From Rutidosis leptorrhynchoides (taxonomy: Eukaryota; Streptophyta; Magnoliopsida; Asterales; Asteraceae): a stretch of DNA of 64,000 nucleotides. The notes beneath the pieces were generated by a model. The model saw only the letters and a list, made by a program, of their open reading frames with translations, was not told the DNA's origin and made no database searches. The first letter of the stretch is position 1, and every line of letters begins with the position of its first letter. Both the position numbers and the translations under genes were made by a program. The stretch lies in contig NC_092339.1 in NCBI RefSeq assembly GCF_046630445.1, positions 81,883,501 to 81,947,500 on the forward strand, given 5' to 3'. This document shows, piece after piece, positions 59,118 through 64,000 of the stretch.

Positions 59118-59540
59118 CAGAGGTTCAAATTCTAGACTTAAAATCGGTAAATAGACGCAACGGAAGTCCCTTAGTAAAGATATCAGCATATTGAACACTA
59201 GAATGAACATGGAGAACACGAACATCTCCTGTTGCAACCAGATCACGCACAAAAAGAATATCTATCTCTATGTGTTTAGTGCATTGATGTTGTACCGGAT
59301 TGTCTAGAGATAAACCGCACTCACATTGTCACGATAGACTAAAGTGGCTTGAACCAATGGAGAGTGAAGTTCGTGAAGTAAGTTACGTACCCAACACGTT
59401 TCAGCAACGCATTTGCAACACCTCCATATTCTGCTTCAGCACTGGAACGAGAGACGGTGGCTTGGCGTTTAGATGATCAGGAAAGAAGATTATCACCAAG
59501 ATACACACAGGCACACAGTAGCCAGAGGTAGAGCGACGTG
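59118..59540 (-). pseudogene. Ty1/copia RNase H relic
   Basis: On the minus strand the sequence reads RRSTSGYCV, LGDN in a shifted frame, KRQATVSRSSAEAEYGGVAN, then out of frame LVYRDNVSAVYL, HIEIDI, VRDLVATGDVRVLHV and YADIFTKGLP. This is the end of a Ty1/copia polyprotein. Several frame changes and stops; inactive. No LTR recognised beside it. Confidence 0.85.
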
Positions 59541-59992
59541 TAAAATGATAATCTTTTCCGGGAAAAAATTGAACATGTAATTTTTTTCGGGGATTAGCAA
59601 AACTCATATTGCCTTTATTGAAAAATCGTGTAACTTTTGTTGCATTTTCGGGCCTTTATCTTTTAAATAGTTTTAAATTCAGAAAAAATACGTGAAATGT
59701 TGGCAACCTCACAAGTAGCCACAAAGATGTCACTTAACATTTAATATGAGGTGTTAGAATGACATGACGAACACCTAAACTAAAATGGTGAGGCGATGTC
59801 TAGGTGACCGCCAACGTATAATATTTTCTCATACTTAGACTATGCCTCACGAAAATTAGAATGCATCGGTGATGGAAACATGGCGTCGGTGACGTCGTCT
59901 GACGCCACTGTCGCGGCGTCATCGGTGACAATCAGGCGGCGTTAGTCAAGACTGTTACGGAGAGGGACGAGCGGCGTTCGATATATATTATC
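59541..59992. other. Non-coding region with a CG-rich patch
   Basis: 59880-59950 is rich in GGCGTC/GACGCC words with inverted symmetry (GGTGACGTCGTCTGACGCC). No gene. Confidence 0.45.
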
Positions 59993-62789
59993 TGTAATAC
60001 CCCGTCAAAATGAAGCTATGACGTGCAGTATTACCAGAGGTCAAAGTCCAGTCTTCGTACTCTATATGCTTTAATCCTTAGTTTTCATGCTTGACCTCTA
60101 ATATTTCTTCTATTGCGGAAGCATAGCTAAAGTAGATTACCTGAGAATAACATTCTAAAAACGTCAACACGAAGGTTGAGTGAATCATAGGTTTAGGTAG
60201 TATAAAGTGTAGAGTATAGACCACAAGATTTCGTTTGCATGCTCACAAGCACCTTTAAAAATTTAAAAAGATTCTATAAGTTTGAGAACCCGGTAACTAA
60301 GCCTTAACGTTCGTTTAGTACCCCTGTTGTTATGCACACCTAACCAAAATGTACCACCTCAAATAGTATACGCCCGTTAAGTTTAGGTTAGTTTCTAACC
60401 CGGACGGACGGGGATGTCAAGCCCTATGGATCCATATACACCTATTCGCGCCCACCAGTTCCTAAACTGGTAGTTACTAGTTACCAAAGCTAAGGGATTT
60501 TCGGTTATAACTCAGCATAGAATGTAAGTTTAGCACTTGTGTCTACATTGTAAAACAGAAAAAGGCATGTATTCTCACCCCGAAAGCAGTTTATAAAATA
60601 GTTAAAAAGTTGGGGCTATGACTCACCTTAAGAGCACAGTAACAATGTGATAGCAGCGGTAGTCCAAAGTTGTCAACCTATCATCATTAAGTTTAAGTTA
60701 GTTGGATCATCATGGTCATCATCATCATCATCATTATAGTTATGTGTTTGATATATATGTTCATATATATTACCGGTGTCCTTTTAAGAGTTTTCAATAC
60801 TAACCATTCTCAAAGTTTAGATGTTGTATAACTCAAATGATCCTCGTTGCTATCAAGTAAGTCAATGGATAGCTAGATGTAACCGGGGGCCAGGACTCTT
60901 GATCCGACTTTAAGTCATGACATTCGAGATCCACAACCATATCCCAAACTGGCAACCTAGACACCATCCATGACTGTAGTAGCGGTGAGACTAGTGAAAG
61001 TCATACTTTATCTGTTTGTGATTATAGTTCATTATATACTTATATAATTCATATGTGTTTTAATATTTTCGAATGTGTGTATAGGAATACAACACGATAT
61101 GTCATATTATAAGTATATAATATTATGATATTATATTATCACTTTTTTAGTAATATTAATAAGTAAGTTAGATAAGTTTTATTCACTTTTAAGTTATTCA
61201 ACCTTTATCCTATCTCTACTTTAAATTCATTCTTATCATCTTTATATTATCCATATTATTATTAATAACCTCGTTAATCTCTTTAAGTTCATATTTAAAT
61301 TCTTTAACACGTTAAAGTATTATTAAGTTTAATTATATTATATTAGATAATATTTATTAAATAACATGTATAATATTATTATTATTTATCTTTTAGCTAG
61401 AATTTAGGTACTAGATTACCATTCATATTGTTCATACCAATATACACGTACACACTTACATATGTATGTACATACACGTATGCATGCCTGTCTGTATATA
61501 CTCACGTATACATATCTATAACTATATTATATGTATGTATTTGTTTACCAAGTTTATAAATTTTATATGCACGTTCTTGAAACCTTATCATTCGTTCTTC
61601 ATATTATAAACAAGTTCATATTCCTACTCATACGTTCATACATGTTTGTATAAAGCTTCATTTTTATAATCATATATGATCATAACCTTTATATAATTAC
61701 ATAAACTATAATAATTCAAAGGTTAGATTAAAGAGTTAAGCTTTAGTAATACCTTAGGAGTGTTTTAGGCAAGAAAAGAGTGATGTTCGATGGTGGTGAT
61801 GAAGCCGAACATCAGCAGGAAAAATAGCAGCAGAAACAGTGACAAAACGCGACAAAAAGTGGCGGTTGAATGGCGGTTTTTGTCAGCGGACAGCAGCAGC
61901 AAAAAGGCAGCAGCAGGAGGCTGTTAAAGGCCTGTTTTGATGTGATTTGGACTGTAGAAAATCGCAGCCATGGGTGGTGTTGAGTGGCGGTTTACAGCAG
62001 CTGAAAAAGAGGCGGTTTGGGTAGTGTTTGGTGGTCGAAAACTGCAGCAAAAAGCTGCGGATTATGGCGGTTGTAGGCTGCAAAATTGCAGCAGAAAGTG
62101 ACGGTGGTGATGGTGTTTAATGGTAGCCGAATGGTGGTGATTGTGAAGGTGGTGATGGCTGCCGAAAATAAGAGGAAGAGAGGAGAGGTTTGTGTGTGAT
62201 TTTATGAATGAAAGATTAGGAGGTCTAGAGGGTTTATATAGGCTAGTAGTTTGATAGAGGTTAGGATTAGTATGAGATTAGGATAAGGCTTTAGAAGTTT
62301 GAAGAACATTAGGACTTCTCATTTTAAAGATAGAGTTTAAGTGTTTGAGAGTGATTAGGATTTCTTTAGGATAAAGTTTATGAATTGGTATGTGTTTAGG
62401 ACTCTTCAAAGATTAATCTAGAATTAAAATAAATAATACATTTAATTTATTTATTTATCTTATTTAATTTTGGCTGAATTATTTATTTATTTTATTTAAT
62501 TTTCGAAATTTTTTAAATATTTATATATTTATTTGATTTTTGTTATTTTATCAAATGTACACTCTAGTCCCCGCACATTTTATTCGTGTTAGTTCTTCGT
62601 TAAATATATATTGATGATGACCCATGATCGTTAGTTTAGGTAACCTCGTTACCTAAATTCGTTACTTTCTTAAAAGAAATAGTTTCGGTTTTCTAACCAA
62701 GTTTGTTTACTTTGGACAACCTAAGTTTCAAGTTCGTTATTCCTACGATCGTTAAATTTAAAAATGATCGAAAAAGTTGGGTTCTTATA
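59993..62789 (-). repeat. Element F 3' LTR
   Basis: About 2.8 kb, TGTAATACCCCGTC...GGTTCTTATA on the plus strand (the expected CA end appears as TA). It shares the U5 blocks of B, C and E (CTGAGAATAACAT, a hairpin at 60165-60178, GGATGTCAAGCCCTATGGAT, GCATGTATTCTCA). Likely minus-strand TATA box TATATAAA at 62233-62240. Several TGGCGGTT words and CAG runs lie downstream of it at 61810-62100. No palindrome pair seen. Confidence 0.75.
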
Positions 62790-63421
62790 GTACCTACCCG
62801 CTATTATAAATTTCGTCCCGAAATTTAGTTGTGGCCATCAGTCAGCGTTGCGTTTGAAAACGGGTGAGGATATTTTCATTTTACTTGGTCTTTACGTTCC
62901 TTACGTGAACCTAGCTCCTCAACGGGCGTTCTAACGAAGTTTTAAAAATAGGATTCGTTCTATGTTTGAGTCGTTTGACCTCAGGGTCATAATTTTTCTA
63001 GGCTATTCTATGAAATTCAGTTTCTCATCAATTTGTAGTTCATCTAGAGGAATAGCAAGATCTTTTTCCGCCAGGTGTTTCTTTAAAGTTCGATACATGA
63101 AGCACATCATGTATTCCCACGAGTTGTTGAGGTAGTGGTAGTTGATAGGTTACTGGCCTAACAAATTCGACGATCTTTGAATGGCTCTAAGTATCTTGGG
63201 CTTCGTTTTCTTCATTTGCCAAAGCGTGTCATACCTTTCCAAGGTTACACCTTTAGCATGACCATGTCATCGGTTTGAAACTCTAACGATTTTCTTCGGA
63301 CGTCAGCATAGTTCTTTTGACAACTTCGGGCCGTCTTAAGCCTTTCCTTGATTTGCATAATTGTTACGGTGATTTCATGAATGATCTCGGGACCAACCAG
63401 TTTTCGGTCACCTACCTCATT
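62790..63421 (-). pseudogene. pol: Element F integrase C-terminus and chromodomain region
   Basis: Starts with the polypurine tract (minus GCGGGTAGGTAC) and the conserved TTTCGGGACGAAATTT. Then a decayed coding stretch matches the integrase end of B and C (FETDDMVMLKV, GNTGCAS-like tail, IAIPLDELQI) with many frame changes. Confidence 0.65.
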
Positions 63422-63994
63422 CTAACATATCGGTGATCTACATTTTCTCCCATAAAGTGCTTCAAACGGTGGAGGGTTGATGCTAGAGTGACAACTATTG
63501 TTGTAAGAGAATTCAGCTAACGATAAGAATCGATCCCATCCTTTATCAAAGTCAACCGCAAATGCGCATAGCTTATCTTCCAACGTTTGCGGATGGTATG
63601 CAGTACTCATGTATAGTTGCGTTCTCAAGGCTTCTTGTGAGGATCTCCATAATCGCGAGATAAATCGGCTATCACGATCAGTTATAATAGATATAGGCAC
63701 TTCATGCCTTGGCACAACTTTCTTCAAGTATGTTTGTGCCAGTTTCTCAATGTTGTCAGTTTCTTTAATAGTTAGGAATTGAGCAGACTTGGTGAGACGA
63801 TCAACTATCACCCGAATAGTATCATAACCGCTCATGGTCTTAGGTAACTTTGTGTTGAATTCTATGGTAATATATTCCCACTTCCACTCAGAATTCTGAA
63901 GTTGTTGCAATAAGCCTGATGGTCTTTGATGCTCAGTCATGACTTTAGAACAAGTCAAACACGCTCCATCATAAGTAGCAATATCCGTCTTCAT
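63422..63994 (-). pseudogene. pol: Element F integrase core
   Basis: A 190-codon open stretch: [72 protein letters not shown]. The first catalytic Asp is Glu ([10 protein letters not shown] for MDFITKLP). A deletion after HPQT has removed DGQSERTIQ, including the catalytic Glu. The chain continues beyond the window edge. Dead copy. Confidence 0.85.
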
Positions 63995-64000
63995 TCCAGG

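Larger units (their letters stand above)
59993..64000 (-). mobile_element. Element F: 3' part of a chromovirus, cut by the window end
   Basis: A minus-strand element of the same broad group as B and C. 3' LTR 59993-62789, polypurine tract from 62790, then the integrase end. The rest lies beyond the window. Integrase is damaged at catalytic positions, so this copy is inactive. Confidence 0.85.

Noticed and set aside
61883..62083. Minus-strand Cys/Pro-containing frame in the LTR of F
   Set aside because: Lies in CAG/TGGCGGTT-rich leader sequence; no domain.

Overview
The window is plant nuclear DNA, probably from an asterid eudicot (perhaps Asteraceae; this is inferred only from the style of the repeats). 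It has GT-AG introns, TATA-box promoters, an intron-bearing histone H3 gene, and is otherwise made almost entirely of LTR retrotransposons inserted into one another. No bacterial gene, rRNA, tRNA or CRISPR array was found.

Layout. (1) 1-2780: non-coding flank with microsatellites and an old LTR-like repeat. (2) An old plus-strand Ty3/gypsy element, here called A, is broken into four pieces: gag 2785-3280, protease 20272-20640, RT 21895-22370 and RT/RNase H/start of IN 49560-50540. (3) Element D, 3281-20271, is a nearly new Athila-type element inside the gag/protease part of A. It has 1975-bp LTRs with about five differences, TSD gcccg, a tRNA-Asp primer site, gag-PR, RT-RH-IN, a zinc-finger accessory ORF and a spliced env-position ORF. 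(4) Element B, 22371-49559, is a minus-strand chromovirus inside the RT of A. It carries an acidic accessory ORF and a captured F-box gene ahead of gag. (5) Element E, 27442-31670, is a 4.2-kb solo LTR inside the RNase H of B (TSD tacgc). (6) Element C, 38568-47955, is an almost pristine chromovirus inside the 5' LTR of B. It has 1795-bp LTRs with two differences, TSD tgtta and an open 1515-codon gag-pol. (7) 50541-54150 is a mosaic of LTR-like promoters and repeats. (8) 54340-57230 is the only gene-like island: a broken two-exon gene, a four-exon H3 gene and a decayed copy of part of that H3 gene. (9) 57880-58886 holds a PIF/Harbinger-like and a hAT-like non-autonomous DNA transposon, followed by a Ty1/copia RNase H relic. 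(10) 59993-64000 is the 3' end of another minus-strand chromovirus, F, cut by the window edge.

Most unusual signal. Elements from different lineages (Athila D, chromoviruses C and E) share one promoter geometry although the palindrome sequences differ. Two perfect or near-perfect CpG palindromes lie 31-32 bp apart centre to centre (about three helical turns), and the nearer one ends about 20-23 bp before the TATA box. D repeats the module inside its body just before the env-position gene, where a TATA-like box, a leader, a short ATG exon and a frame-consistent intron follow. A related cluster of CpG palindromes upstream of another TATA box is seen at 51001-51238. Other points are the zinc-finger accessory ORF of D, whose layout resembles small cysteine-rich proteins of plant RNA viruses, and the F-box gene of B flanked by short direct repeats.
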